A stretch of DNA of 64,000 bases from Symsagittifera roscoffensis (GCF_963678635.1 NC_087066.1:14611171-14675170), one strand, 5' to 3'. Counted from the first letter of the stretch, positions 46,494 to 59,327 are shown. Numbers and translations are program-made. Notes: generated by a model from the sequence alone, not told the origin.

Positions 46494-46733
46494 ATGATGC
46501 TACGGGTCTATCAAATATTATTACTCAGCTGCGCTTTCGTTTCCTTGGCTCTACAACTAAGTTCTTCGAAAGTTGTTTTTAACATTTATCGTGCCGCGTA
46601 TTCAGGCAGCGTTCGCAACATGTTTTGCGAGGGAGAATCTCTGCTCATGTGCCATTCCCCCGGATTGGCACAGCGGAACCTTGCGTCGCAGGACGAAAAA
46701 GACTCAGAGAATTTAATGATCATGTATTGTTGA
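46494..46733 (+). CDS. Signal-peptide-like 79-aa ORF (doubtful)
   Basis: The ATG frame starts MMLRVYQILLLSCAFVSLAL, a convincing signal peptide. It continues with KVVFNIYRAAYSG and FCEGESLLMC, faintly like the CEGxxLxLxC start of rhamnose-binding (SUEL) lectin domains, but one residue short. It could be a first exon of a secreted protein or a relic. I found no partner exon. Confidence 0.3.
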   Translation: MMLRVYQILLLSCAFVSLALQLSSSKVVFNIYRAAYSGSVRNMFCEGESLLMCHSPGLAQRNLASQDEKDSENLMIMYC

Positions 46734-49700
46734 AAAGGAGGCTAGAATATTCTGGAATTTTTAATCTTCGAAAACTCGATTGCAGACAGTCTTTTTCTGA
46801 GAAATAAGGGAAATGGCCATTTTTGGCTTAAAAGTGACAAAAAACACAACAACAACCGAATTAGTGAGAGACAGACGGTCGGAAATATAGAAGAAAACAC
46901 GAAGATAAGACGATAAGACAACTAATTGGAGACAAGGGACTGAAACGAGGCTTCAGTTGGGAAGAAGAAAGTAGTAACATCCTGTGCCACGAATTGGGAG
47001 TAATAACGACGTTATTACAGAAAAAGCACGGAATTGGAGGTTCGGACCTCAGAGACATCATTTCGTGAAGGACTGTAATTAACAGACTTTTCAGCTTCTC
47101 TGATTTCATAAACTTTTGAATTAACGCCGGTATTATTTGTTGTTTTAGAATATGAGTAGCTAGAATGAGGAAAGGGTCAATCCATCTCCAATGGATTTAA
47201 AATAGAACTGTCACCAAAAACATAGCAAAATAGGATATACGAGCCGTGTTTTTAAAAGCAGTCACATAGTCTGGGGATCCGAGACCCAGCTATGTTATTG
47301 TATTCGCATGTAAACGAAAGCTGATTAAAAGTCGTTTGACTGATGATCTAAAAATGGTAACTTTTTACTTAGCCCTAGACAGACCAGAAAATCAACTGGC
47401 TAGGTCGAGACGGTGGAAAACGAGTAGAATTTAGGTAACTGACGCCGGCCAGTCGTCAACAGGTACTTTTTCTACGCTCCGTCACTGTGTAGTATTCGGG
47501 CGAATGTTATATAGACGTTTTTATGGCGCTCCTGGGTGAGCCTGTCAAAGGCATAAGACCATCATGATCTGCAAACATATGCCCGAGTTAGAGGCCTTAT
47601 TGTCCTGTATTGTATTAAGCGGAAGGTGCCGACCCTCCGCCTGGTACTATTTAGCTTTTAAACTTTTCAACTTAGTTAATACCAAAAATTCCGGGGGCCG
47701 GAGCGTTAGGTGGGAAGTCTAGAGCCCGCTCATCCAAAGGCCCTGGGACAACAAATATTTAAAGACAAAGCGTAAAACCGATCAAAAATAGCATATAACC
47801 AAAAAAAAGCCAAAAACAAAATTATTTGAAAACAAAAAAGTGTGCCAGTCATTCATATTTGCTAGTTTGACCTTGAGAAACACGTTTAGTCTTGATTTTG
47901 GGGTGGAAGGCAGTTTTTCAAAAACTCGAATTGAGCATGTCATGCTCAACTTGTTCTCGCGACAACTGAAATCATCAGAAAAATAAGATCAGAAGATTCG
48001 AACTACAATCGCGGGAAAGTAATCAAAAATAGCAGCGGGAAATTGCTATTTGCAATTTCCGATACATAATTCAAACAAGGGTAGAGCTGTCTTATTCGTG
48101 GCAATGGACAGAAAAAAAATTGCGAGTGAAAGGAGAGTGAAATTCAAGTGGACCAGAGGGAGCCTTTGGTGGAAAGGTGGACAACCGAAGTCTCCCAATG
48201 GTCCAGAACCAAAACTTATTTCTTGAGCTAAAACTAATTCATCACAAACTTAAGTTAAACTGAGTTCAGTTCTAGAGTTTCTTTACAGTTCTAGAGTATC
48301 AGTTCTAGAGTTTCTTTACAGCTCAGTTACTCAATTCTAGAGGTCGTGTCGGTATGTGAGTACCAATTTTTTTTTCTTGAGTGTGTTTTTTATTGTTATG
48401 TTGAGTTAGGGAGAGTTTTTAGGTTGGTCCATCTAAAATGGATCAAAGGTCCACTGTCTAATAAAAAGTAACTACACGCAAGGTTCCGACCCTGTTTTTA
48501 ACGGCGTTTGTGTATTTTAGGTATTTCGAGACCTAAGTATGGGGGCGTTCTTATTTTCTAGAGTGGGGGGTATTTTGGTAGTGGCCTTTAAGCTGTAACA
48601 AGGGTTTTAGTCTCATGTCACAAAATACTGCTTGAGGTAGAAAAACACAAGAGATAGTGTCTCTGACTCTTAAGCCAATGGTTATAGGCCCTATTTTTCT
48701 TTAACTTCATATGTGACTTAAGTAGGCGACTGTTACATGTTGTTTTTATGGCGCTCTTGGGTGTTTTTACGACATCAAGACTACGGGATAAAACCCACTT
48801 GACACAGCTCCGGGCTACATGTCCATTCTAGAGTACCAGTGGTGCGGTTCAACGGGAACGTATTCCTTTTTTGCTTGTACCGCGTTAGCTTTTTAACAAA
48901 ACTTGAGAAAAATTTCCCGGTGCGTTTTCCCAACGAGGCCTAGCTAACCGAGTGAGGGTGTCACTAGGGTTACAAAAAACGATTAAAAGAAAAAAACCGA
49001 AACAAAAACCAAAAACGATTAGAAATAAGAACAAAAAACGACAAAAACATAAAAAGGACAGTAGCTTTGACTCCCAGATTGGGTGGATCAAACCTTTACA
49101 TTAATTAAAATAGTATACCCATACTGTTTTCCAATATGACCGATCGTCTCGATCAAATCAGCAACGTTTAAAGGTGCCCAAGTGTGGGGCGTTGTAAGGT
49201 TTTCAGAGAGCTTTGTGATATCAGCGGACCACTGGGAGACTTGGCTGGAAGAGGTGCCCAGCGAAGTGGGAGAGTGTACATAGGAGGCTTGACCACTGGG
49301 ATTCTTGACTGGAACAGGTGACCAGCCCAGGGGTAAAGTGTGACCAACCGGCAGGTGATCAGCCAGCAATTTGATCAAAGCAGAACAGAGCAAACAGAAG
49401 AGGTTTTACAGAGAATATGTTTGCTCAAAACGGGTTTCGTGAAAATTCATTTTACATTTTAGAAAGTAAGTGTAAAAATTAGTAAGCGAATACTAAAGAC
49501 CAAAAACAGTTTTGAAAAAATGTGATATGACAGTTTATGTATTATTTCCGGATCGGATGTGATCTTACTTTCCTATTGTTGTTGTTTCAGATTGATTTAT
49601 ATCATTTCTGATCGAGAGATTGAGTGTTTTGTTGGTGCGTTAGGTACCCTCCTTTGGGTGTAGTTTGAGTGTTTAAGCACGTTAATGATAATATTGCCGG

Positions 49701-50344
49701 TGACCGGAGGGTAGAGTGGCAAGCTGACAAACGTGTTCCAGACTCAACAGAGGGCATCAAGAACAACATACACAACGACTGTAGGGTATCGTTGACACAA
49801 TTTTAGTATCGTTTGGGTACTATTTCATTAAAACTTAAGTGGTGGGGGGAACAATAGGCGCGGTCCGATTGCACCCTCTATCTATGGCAAATTTCCTAGT
49901 TAAGGGTCTTAATTCGGATATTTTGATGCAAAGGAGGGTATAGTAATTTTGATTTACGACTACTAAGATATTATTATCCTTACTATATATTACTTATCTC
50001 CTATTTAGACCCGAGAAACACCCCAATTTTGCCGAAAAATACTGATTTTCGACCAAACTGTTAACCCCCAAAATTTTGGATATCCGAGCTTTTCTGAACA
50101 GCAAAAAGCTTTTTTACAGTGAGTTACTACGTAGTTCAACCCCCCTAATTAAGGAAACCACGCGAAAAAAGACTTAATAGAAGTTGGTGAAAACTAAATT
50201 TTTTCGATCGAAATTTTGTTATTTTTCCAAATTTTTTTAATTAGATTTGAGGATCGAAATTTTGAGTTTTTAAAGTTAGAGCGAAATTTATTTTGTGTGT
50301 CAGGAGTGTGCTAGCATAACGTGATCGGTTGCCAGAAAAAATTT

Positions 50345-51310
50345 TGAGACCCTCCGAATAGCTCCGTGGATAGAGCTAGAGACTTAAAGATTGGAAAAGA
50401 AGGAATCGGAGGGTCCAAATTGATAGTTTTTGGCCAAGTTTTTGTTTCCAAACCAGTTTTGGTCCAATTTTTTGCATTTTGCATTATTCAAATGCCGTAA
50501 GGGGCTACCACGCTCTTTTCAATTGTTTTTAGGCCTTTTCAGTAAGAATTGCGGAAAAAGTTTCTGAGAACCTTTACAGGTGATGAAAAAAGGCCAATTT
50601 GACGAACGCTAGCCAACCGATCGGAATAATTTTGGTTTCATAAGTCGACATTTTTGACCATTTTTCTGAATTACAGCCGTCTTTAGGTCGATAATATCAG
50701 CAGGGAAAGTTTTTTTTAGAATTCGTTAGTTCGGAGGGTCCAAATTTTAGGGAACCCTCAGAGCGGCAGAAGTTTTTTTAAAATCACCGTTTTATCTTAG
50801 TGGGAAGGTTGACCGAGTCAGGCAACCCAGTTTTAAGTAAGTTAGACTGCAATTGGAAGCTTTAGAGCGGTGAAATTGTCTGTTTTCTCAATTTTTGGGG
50901 AACCCTCCGAAGCAACCCTCCGGAGTCAGCTAAGCCCCTTAGCAACCCTCCTTAGTAGAAGTTTTCCACGCAACCCTCCGAAGAAGTTAAAATAACCCCC
51001 CCCCCGAGTGAACCTAGCTTGTTTTGACACTTTGTGAGACTAGTAGGAGACGCCTCTAAGTGAGAGTTGAAAAAGTTAGATTTTTGAAGGAACCCTCCGA
51101 AGCAACCCTCCGGAGCGCATTAAGCCTCTTATTGACCCTCCTTAGTGAATTCAAGCGGACCCTCTGAAGTTATTTAGGTGACTAAGATACCTTCCAAAGT
51201 AACCCTCCAGAGTAAGCTAAGTGTCTTAACAACCATCCGAAGTAACCCTCCGGAGTAACTTAAGCCCCTTGTCAACCCTCCTTAGTGAAGATTTAGAGGT
51301 ACCCTCCGGG
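50345..51310 (+). repeat. Iterated AACCCTCCGAAG / CCCTCCGGAGT array
   Basis: About fifteen short motifs (AACCCTCCGAAG, AACCCTCCGGAG, CAACCCTCCTTAGT) recur in a set order, separated by AAGCTAAGCCCCTTAG-like linkers. The densest parts are 50902-51000 and 51093-51310. Many contain the palindrome CTCCGGAG. It lies upstream of the gag-like ORFs. Confidence 0.8.
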
Positions 51311-52144
51311 GCAGCTTGAACATCTTAAATATCCATTTACGGTCGGAACACAAGGTCAACTACTAACGAGATGTACATATTGGGAACCTAGAAGCCTAGT
51401 TGACACGGAAATTTGCGATCAACTTTGGATTCTAGATCGGGTTTATCAGAAGTACCCGAACAAAAATTTTTTTGATTGTTATTTTTGGTTGTTTGGTTAC
51501 CTTAAGCTACTTAATAGGAAAGCTCGGGCAATCTGGGAACATATAAAACAAGGCCTCGGTGGATGTATTAGACAAGACATACTCACTTGAGAAGAAAATT
51601 TGTTCCCTGCTCTCGTGGAGCTGTCAGGATGTGGGGGAGCTTTTTCATAGACTTTCGAAGTTTTCGATCAACGGTTGCCTTGAGCTACTTAGTAGGACAG
51701 CTCGGGAAATCACAGGACACTTTTTTCTTTAAGACTAAGTTTTAATTATCTGTTACCTATCACTGCTCTTTTATAAAATATTGTTTGATTTTAAACGAAG
51801 CAGTAATTTGATACGTCTGTAGCGGTAAAATGATGTTGAACAAAAAGAACGCTGTCACCTATAGGGTATTCTTATCTAGTTATCACTTATGTTTTGTGTG
51901 TTGTTGTAATATCCTGTAAAAATTTGTGATATTGTTATACCAGGTAACTGAGTGGAGTTAGTAATATCTTAACACTAAGCAGGCCCTTTGTGTAACTTGA
52001 GCTGAGTCACTAATAGTATCTCTAAGAGATTGAAAGGGTATTTTTGATATTAAAAGGTTGAGTGAGTAGGCTTGAGCAAAGTTTGTTTTTTAATTTGATT
52101 TTGGAACTTGTGCATTGCCGTCGAACTTTTTTTTATCACGAGAC

Positions 52145-53325
52145 ATGCAGCGTAAAGACTTGTTAGGAGTAACCACTAAGATTCCGAGGCTGAGCGCGGG
52201 AACCACGCAAAAGTTTAAAACACGTCGTAGCAGCGTTTCCGAAGTTTTTGATGACGAAGTAACGACTAGATGTCAAGCTGGTCTTTCAGTGAGCGGAATG
52301 AAACTGATAAGCGAGAAGAACCTTAATGTTGATGACGGGCGAAGTGCTCAGGCCGGACCGGCGACACCAACGGATCCCTTCGAGGAGGGGGAGCAAACGC
52401 TGATCCGACCCGACTACCACCGTCAAGCGGACCTGGAAGAGCCAGGCGAGGACTTTGGACGGGAGGAATTTGAAAGAACAGAGGAGGCCTCGGAGCAGTC
52501 TGAGGTTGTTAAAGGGAACGTCCAAATCGGAGACTAAGAGTAACATGTGGAGAAAGGAACAATTCTCTAGTGAAACAGGGCAAGAATGCGATGATGTCGA
52601 GCATAAGTCCGAGGGTGGAGCAAACAAGTTCAAAAGCAAAGAGAAGCTTCAAGACGATGTACGATGAACGCATGAGGTCGCTCCGAACTGATGGATTGTC
52701 CTCTGGATATGACGGTTTGGGGCTCATGCACTCGGGCATGGACTTCACACCTAGCCCGAGACAGGAGAAGAGCGAGAAAGCGTTGTCGCACTCGCCAACT
52801 AGACCAATGTCAGACGGAATAACGATGGGAGTGTCGTCGACATACGACAGGCTAATGATGTCGGTGGGCACACAGAAGGGTGGTGCGTCGTCAAGTACCA
52901 GGCTGCAACCTCAATTGACATCATCGTATCTTGGTCATACCCCAATGCTGGGAACGGCTAGCGACATGAGTGACATGTTTGTCGCAATAATGACAGGCCT
53001 CAAAGAGCTGCGACGGGATTTGACTAAGAAAATAGATCGAGTCGAAGAGAGGGCCCAGCAAGGTCAAGAGAAGTTGCGAAATGAGCTTACGGATGTAAAG
53101 TCACAGACAAGAACCGATCAGGCCCAATTGATTCGGAACACCGATCAATGCTTAGCACAGAGCTTGATTCTAGCAGCCAAGGTGTCGGCTCAAAGAGACA
53201 TCAGGATGGTGAGAGAGATCGAGCGATTGTTGAACGATCATGACAATACCTATGCCCATACGATGACCAGCCTGGAGAAAAGGTTAGATGCCAAATCTGA
53301 CATGATGATGCGAAAGCTAGACTAG
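52145..53325 (+). pseudogene. Gag N-terminal region, coiled-coil, frameshifted
   Basis: Overlapping frames 52115-52537 (first ATG at 52145), 52455-52667 and 52570-53325 read as one acidic, Ser/Gly-rich protein interrupted by stops and frameshifts. The last part is a coiled-coil (LRRDLTKKIDRVEERAQQ) ending at a TAG just after 53320. No enzyme motif. Its place before a capsid-like region suggests the Gag matrix portion or a separate structural ORF. Confidence 0.6.
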
Positions 53326-53549
53326 ATATTAAACGGTAATAATCGGGAGGAGCGTCCTCCCCCGAGAGAGGTCTCATACCAGGCGACTGATAGAGACGGA
53401 GCTCAAAGCTATGCCGAGCCCAGCCGGGGTCAAGAACAAAGTTTGAGTCCAATCGCAGGGAGAGACCCAGGGCAGCCCCGTCAAGGCCGGGTTGGACGAT
53501 CTCAGTCCCACCGGAGACGTATGCCACTTCGGGGACACGGTTTCCCACT

Positions 53550-54560
53550 GTGCCACTAGCCAGATCAGTGCCAGATCTGACTACCGTCTCGCAGGACACA
53601 ATAATGTACGCCTCAATGTATGAGCCCTTGAATAGAGCTCTTGAAATATTCATAGCCAAACTCTCGAAGTCAACCGAGAGAGGAGAGAAGTCAAGAAAGA
53701 CACTCAAAAATCCGAAGTCATACAAGGACGAATCAGATGATTGCCTCGTCACCTGGATAGAGGTGATGAGGTTACATTTTGAGGAAGAGAATCTCTCAAA
53801 GAAACAGGAATGCAGCGCATTGACAAGCAACCTAGCGGGTACAAGTTGTGTAATGATGAAAAGGACTAATGAACCAGATGGAGCTCGCAAGATATTCGAC
53901 ATCTTGCTGAATCGTTTCGTCTCTGGTGTACAAGGGTATCAAACTGTGGTGAAGTTTGAAAAAAGGCGTCAAAGAGATGACGAATCCATCGACAAGTTTT
54001 TGGATGAACCTGAGTTACTCAGAAGGAGGAGCAATCCCGATGAGAGAATATCGGAGCGAAACTTGGCAATCGCCTCGAAGTTGATGGATGGAGTAAAAAG
54101 CGATGAGCTGAAAACCATGTCGCAACACACTTCACCCTATCGCTCGACCAGGTGCCCACGCCCGATGATTTGCGTATGAAGTCGCGTGAGTACTTGCTCA
54201 TAGAACCAAGGGCGCAAAACCGTTACAGCAATTATGGCAATTACAGCGGAGCAAACACTGGCGCGAACTCCAGTTGGTACAGACCTCTGGACCAAATGGA
54301 TAAGAGGAGGTCATGTGAGAATTGTGGTTCCACCATGTTTCCGCCTGTTCTGCTTACAAACAAACTATGAAAGCAATAGGCTATTTTCTTACGACCTGGA
54401 TGCGACCGATGAGGACCAGGAAGAGTTTGTGAGAGGACTCGTAATGAGATTTGGACCAAGATGCTTCTTCTGCAACTTGAAGGGATACTTTAAAGTCGGA
54501 TTGCACTCAATTCTGGGATTTAGTAGCGGACGCGAAGCATCCCCACCATGAGGAGGCACT
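53550..54560 (+). pseudogene. Gag capsid and zinc-knuckle region, broken
   Basis: 53550-54179 has a retrotransposon gag-like helical domain (WIEVMRLHFEEE, RKIFDILLNRF, RQRDDESIDKFLDE). A frameshift follows near 54130. Cys motifs RSCENCGS and RCFFCNLKGYFK resemble two C-x2-C zinc knuckles. In both, the C-terminal His/Cys ligands are displaced by frameshift or substitution. Confidence 0.7.
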
Positions 54561-54561
54561 T

Positions 54562-55164
54562 TTGGGGGTCAAGGCAAGTCGAGCCCGCCTGATGAATGAA
54601 GCCGAGTCACGAAAGAAAGAGGTGACAACAGGCACCTTCACAACCAAGAACGGGAAAACCTTACCTGATGAGGCCATTGCCTTGAGCCTGGAGGCGGAGT
54701 CAACTGGCGCGCTCAAGGTGGATTATGGCCTAGCGACACGGACCGCATTACAGATTGTCCAGCAAGAATTGGCCACCAAAGAGGTTGAGCAATGGGTAAG
54801 GTCAGAATTAGAGAACACAGAGCGGCGCGAGAAACTTATCATTCTGGGAAAATTGACGAAGGAAGAGAATAGCCAGGAAACCAGGAAGCAAGGTCTAAAG
54901 CTGAATGTCGTCTCGGGGAAGACCTTCGGCATGACAAGAGAAGGGACGAAAATAATGTCAATCATATCGGTCGCGGGCCATCAAGTGGTGAAAAACTTGA
55001 GCGAGTCGTCGGAGATAACGCTAGTACACCTGGACATCTACGCGGACTACTTGAGAGAGAATGATCCCAACTTGGATTCAAGAGCAGTGCGAGCGTTGCT
55101 CACAACAGGAGGTCCAAGACTAATGAAAGTAGATGGACATCACATCGAGGTCCATGGCCCATAA
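54562..55164 (+). pseudogene. Gag-pol linker region
   Basis: An open 200-codon stretch between zinc knuckles and protease, rich in Glu/Lys/Arg, with no catalytic motif that I recognise. It begins with a TTG-type codon and probably belongs to the Gag-Pol polyprotein, being in line with the frames on both sides apart from shifts. Confidence 0.5.
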
Positions 55165-55173
55165 CCGATTTTA

Positions 55174-56075
55174 ATGAATGTGGATGGAATAAACGTTTAC
55201 ACTAAAGCTCACGTGACTGTTGCAGCTGACCAGGTAGGTCGGATCTACATTGGTCGAGAGGAGCTTAAGGTCGGACGAACGGGACACAACGCCATGCTCG
55301 AACAGGACGCCGTCCACATAGGCTGTGGGGCCGATCTGGCCGCGCATGTACTGGTCGTGCAGGTTAGACAATTCTTCGTGAAGGGACTATAAGACACAGG
55401 AGCAGTGGTCTGTGTCATGCCTGTGAGCACCTGGACCGACAAGGGTTTTGATAGGTCGGATCTAGTTCCGACAAACATCAGACTGGCAGCGGCCAATCAG
55501 GGTGCAATATACATGACCGAAAGGACCCCTATCATCTTGTTGCAGCTAGGGGGGAGACATTTCTGGATGAGTTTCATGGGCTGATAAGAATCAAGGACCC
55601 TGAGAGGAAGTATGAAAAGAAATCAATTAATAAAATCCTGATTAACCAAGCAAAGGTGCCAATTTTCCTAGATAGGAAGGATAGGTTAAAACCACATCAC
55701 GCTGTAATAGCGACATTTAGGATGAGGAACCAAAATGAGCTTAGTAACAACAGACAGGTGTGTCTGGTTCCAAATCCCAACAGTAAAAGCTCAGCTATTT
55801 TAGGAAGAAGCTTCTCACTCACTCAGAGCGGACTGTATGTGAGTGGGTTGTTGAACAAAGAGGCAACCACGGTGACGATACAAAGAGGAAAGAAGCTTGG
55901 CTACGCATGGCCTCTGAACACAGACTATCAGAGTCTGGGGAACTTCAAAAGATTTGACGTAACTAAGTGTCCCTTGCACGCCAACCAAGAATGCATACTA
56001 AAGAGGATAAGTGAATTGAAATCTTCTAAAAAAATTGTTTTCAATGAAGTCAGAGACAGACCATGGGCTGTCTAG
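55174..56075 (+). pseudogene. Retroviral-type aspartic protease region, interrupted
   Basis: VRQFFVKGL is followed at once by an in-frame TAA (55390-55392) and then DTGAVV, the catalytic DTG motif, and VSTW. A frameshift near 55580 separates the rest. 55656-56075 is a 139-codon linker towards reverse transcriptase. Confidence 0.7.
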
Positions 56076-57003
56076 TTGCTCAAATTTTCCCGAGAGACCG
56101 ACAGAAACAGAATTAGCAGCGGACAAGCCAGTCTTACCTGAGATTGAGCATTTGAGAGGCAAAATATCGGATAAGGAAGTGGACTCGCTCAGAACGGTGT
56201 TAAATCGGAACGCAGACGTTTTTTCGAGGCATAAGGCCAATATAGGTTGCTGCAATTTTGTACAACATGCGATCGAAATAAAAGAGGGCTCAGTACCTCA
56301 CAGGGAAGGGGCAAGGAGAGTGACCCCACACAAATCAGAAGCATGCAGAAAAGAAACTGAAATGCTAATGGAGTATGACATGATCGAACCGTCGAAGTCC
56401 CCGTGGGCTTGCAACGTGGTCATGGCAAAATAGAAAGGGGGGCAATTTAGGTTTTGTTGTGACTTCCGCTACCTGAATGAGGTAATGATAAAGGACGCCT
56501 ACACGTTTGCCGTATCGACGAGAGCCTCTCCAATTTAGGAGATGCAAAATTCTTCACCAGGTTGGATTTGGGCCCTGCGTTCTGGCAGGTGCCCCTCAGA
56601 AAACAGGATCGAGAGAAGACAGGCTTTGCGTGCGAACTGGGGCTGTACCAGTGGGGAAAAAATGCCGTTTGGATTTTGCAATGCGACGGCTACGTTCCAA
56701 CGATTAACGGCTCAGGCACTCATGAAAGCTATAATGGTCGTTGGATCGTGCTCCTTGACGGATACCCTATGATCATAGAGCATCGAACCCGTGATAAGCA
56801 CCAAAATGCCGATAGCCTCAGCAAAAAAGGCGGAATTTTATGAGCGACTAGAAGAGAAGCAGGCCAGCCAAGCGGAAATTAAGGATGGGTTTTCATTCCT
56901 GGACAAAGACACCTACGACGAACTGCCACCCATTAGATGGCTCGACAAGTCAGGGCATCCCATACCAGGACATCTCGAACTTCCCGTGGAAGTTATTGCG
57001 TAG
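56035..57003 (+). pseudogene. Reverse transcriptase fragment with internal deletion
   Basis: Ty3/Gypsy-type RT start (REGARRVTPHKSEA, MIEPSKSPWA) is cut by TAG at 56431-56433. RFCCDFRYLNEV, FTRLDLGPAFWQVP and MPFGFCNATATFQRL follow in shifted frames. Immediately afterwards comes IEHRTRDKHQNADSLS, which is the end of RNase H. The catalytic YxDD, the thumb and nearly all of RNase H are therefore missing (deletion near 56740-56770). Confidence 0.85.
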
Positions 57004-57010
57004 ATAAAAA

Positions 57011-57650
57011 TTGTTGTCGCGAGGTGATCCGGTCCCGTTGGACTTGCTGGTTCGATCAAACCAGGTTCAACAAGAACTGACCACGCTGGGTATCAACAGC
57101 ATAGCCCTAATGAACAAGACGGTGAACGTGGCACCGGACGTCATGTTGAAACTCCGTGACCTGCTAGACAGAGAGGTTGAACGGCTTGATCATGAGTGGA
57201 TGGAGACTATGCAACGGTTGACCATCACTGAAAGAACGGAGAAAATGCCGGTAACCATCCGGAGTCGGGATGTTGTACGAGACTGCCGGTCGATAGTGAA
57301 CCAGCTAGTGAACTCGATGCCCAAGGATTTTTTGTTGAGTAAACGGAACATAGGGAAGCAACAAATGTCCAAACCACTGAGGAAGTCAGGGTCAGGTCAA
57401 AATCCAGCGTGACGAGAAAAGTTCAATTCACCGAGACAAGGGAAGAGTACGAGCCATGCTCGACAAGCTCATCTGGAGACGAGACATCGCCTGGGGAGTC
57501 ATGCGCTTTCAGGCCCGGGCAGGACGACTTGTCCGGGGAGTCGATTTCAAAGTGACCAAGGAAGAGATTTTTGTCCGGGTAGTCGAATTCAACGCGACCA
57601 AGGTTCAGAATTTTGTCCGGGGAGTCGAGAAACATCACAGACAAGTTTGA
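57011..57650 (+). pseudogene. Pol linker with tandem VRGVEF-like repeats
   Basis: 57011-57412 is an open frame without known motifs (LDLLVRSNQVQQEL...). At 57520-57640 a degenerate repeat (LVRGVDFKVTKEE, FVRVVEFNATKVQ, FVRGVEKHHR) is readable in one frame. It lies between RNase H and integrase remnants. Confidence 0.45.
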
Positions 57651-59303
57651 GTGTAATGATGTGGAATACACCGGCTCGAGTGATGACTCAAGGACTCAAT
57701 CCTGGCATAATACATCGGAAACTACTTCCAATTTTGATGTCTCGGAGATTGCGATTCATTCCTTGTTGGTGGAATGGAAACAGCGCGGGTTGGACCGGGA
57801 AATGCATCAGGACCCGGACAGAGACAGGTATACCTCCAATGAGGAGGGCACTGTAGTGGATAATGCCGCAGATGAGATTGAACTGATAGCAGTGTCGAAA
57901 CTTCAGACCAGATTACTTCCGCATGCTACGGTTATCCGAACCAATCTGGAACCATCAGTGCAGGAAGCAACACCTTTGAAGAAGATATGGTGTGTCAAGT
58001 TCATGGATGATGCTCATGCCCCGGAGATAATAAGTGGACAATTAAACGTGGTAAAGACATATCTGAAAGCCAGGTACCGGCTGTCGCATATCTTAAGGGC
58101 TCAACGAAATGATAGGATGACGAGCAATCTAAAGAGGTGGATCGAGAACGGAGCACCTGACAAAGGAGATCTAGAGGAAGACAGCTATAACACCTTGAAG
58201 CAATTTTATCTGATGAGAAAATACTTGCTGTACTTGAACAAAGACGGAATCGTGGCCTGTAAACGCAAAGAAGAGGATAAAGTCCTTTACAAATATAATT
58301 CAATAGTGTTACCACAGTTGTACCAGACCGAATTGCTCATTCGTTCACAGGATCAGATGGGCCGTCAAGGCGTGGACAAAGTGTACAACAGGATACAGAA
58401 ACGATTCGAACGGCCTGGTTTGATGAATGCCTGTGAAAAGTACCCCCTGCAGTCAATAGAGTCATCAGTGTTCAACGAGATGGTGCAAATTGATCATCAG
58501 AAGATATGCATGACAGCCACGGGCTACAATCAAGTGCTGGTAAGGATTGATCATTTCACAAAATACGCAAAAGCGGCACCTTGCATTACAGCATCAGCGG
58601 AAGAAACGTGCGATCACTTGATAAAGGTATGGACAGCGAGACATGGCTGCCCCATCACTTTCCAATCAGACAATGGCAAAGCATTCGTGGGTGATCTCAC
58701 GAAGGAAATAATGAAAAGGTCGCAGGTGGCACAGGCCAACTCGACCACTTATCACCCACAAACGAATGGCCTAATTGAAAGGCAAAATCGCACGTTGGTG
58801 TCCATGTTGAGAGTTTACTGCTCATGCTACATGGATGACTAGATAGACACTTGCTGCAAGTGATGGGCGCTTACAACAGCACACAACATTCCACCACGGG
58901 GATAAGTCCGCACATGATGCTAACTGGCCAGGAGAAAGCTCTTCCAATAACCTTCTTCTACCCTGAGTACGAAATAAAGAAGACAGCACCGCAAACGTAC
59001 GTGCGTGATGTTATTAGAAGACAGCAGGATCTCAGTGATTTATGCAGGAGGAACACGCAAGAGGCGCAAATCAGACAAAAAAGGAGATTTGATAAAATGA
59101 CTGCGGATGCAAAAACTTACTCAGTCCGAGATTATGTCTGGATGTTCCAGGAAGTAAATCCACCAAAGGGAACCAAAAAAACACTGAAAAAATGGCGTGG
59201 TCCATTCCAAACAACTGAAGTACACCAAGGAGGTCGTTTTTATCGATTGAGCACCGGACGAGCAGCTCATTACGAAAACATCAAACCGCACAATGCCTCA
59301 TGA
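57613..59303 (+). pseudogene. Ty3/Gypsy integrase, broken
   Basis: 57613-58842 is a long open frame with the zinc-binding region in which the usual His is Arg (MGRQGVDKVY) and the second Cys is Tyr (ACEKYPLQ). The catalytic core shows VQIDHQ, FQSDNGKAF and GLIERQNRT, so the D-D-E residues are retained. TAG at 58840-58842 plus a shift leads to 58851-59303 with YNSTQHSTTGISPHMML and the C-terminal GPF-type module (KWRGPFQTTEV, ENIKPH). Confidence 0.88.
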
Positions 59304-59327
59304 GAGGACTGGTGTATCCCAGCTGAC

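Larger units (their letters stand above)
46012..52114. other. 6.1 kb without a supported gene, repeat-rich
   Basis: I see no spliced gene or clear LTR pair. Contents: a short signal-peptide-like frame at 46494, duplicated motifs such as TATGGCGCTC(C/T)TGGGTG at 47523 and 48749, an array of CCCTCCGGAG-type motifs (50345-51310), and a 45-bp imperfect direct repeat at 51487 and 51674. Part may be the 5' LTR/leader of the retroelement that starts at 52115, but I could not find a primer-binding site or a second LTR. Confidence 0.5.

Noticed and set aside
46861-47160. Possible host or TE coding remnant (GLKRGFSWEEESS-like reading)
   Set aside because: Short, interrupted by stops in all frames, and no family recognised.
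49088-49393. 101-aa minus-strand ORF
   Set aside because: No recognisable motif or exon structure; lies in repeat-rich DNA left of the retroelement.
53201-53902. 233-aa minus-strand ORF
   Set aside because: Antisense of the gag-like region; composition and position show it is a shadow frame.
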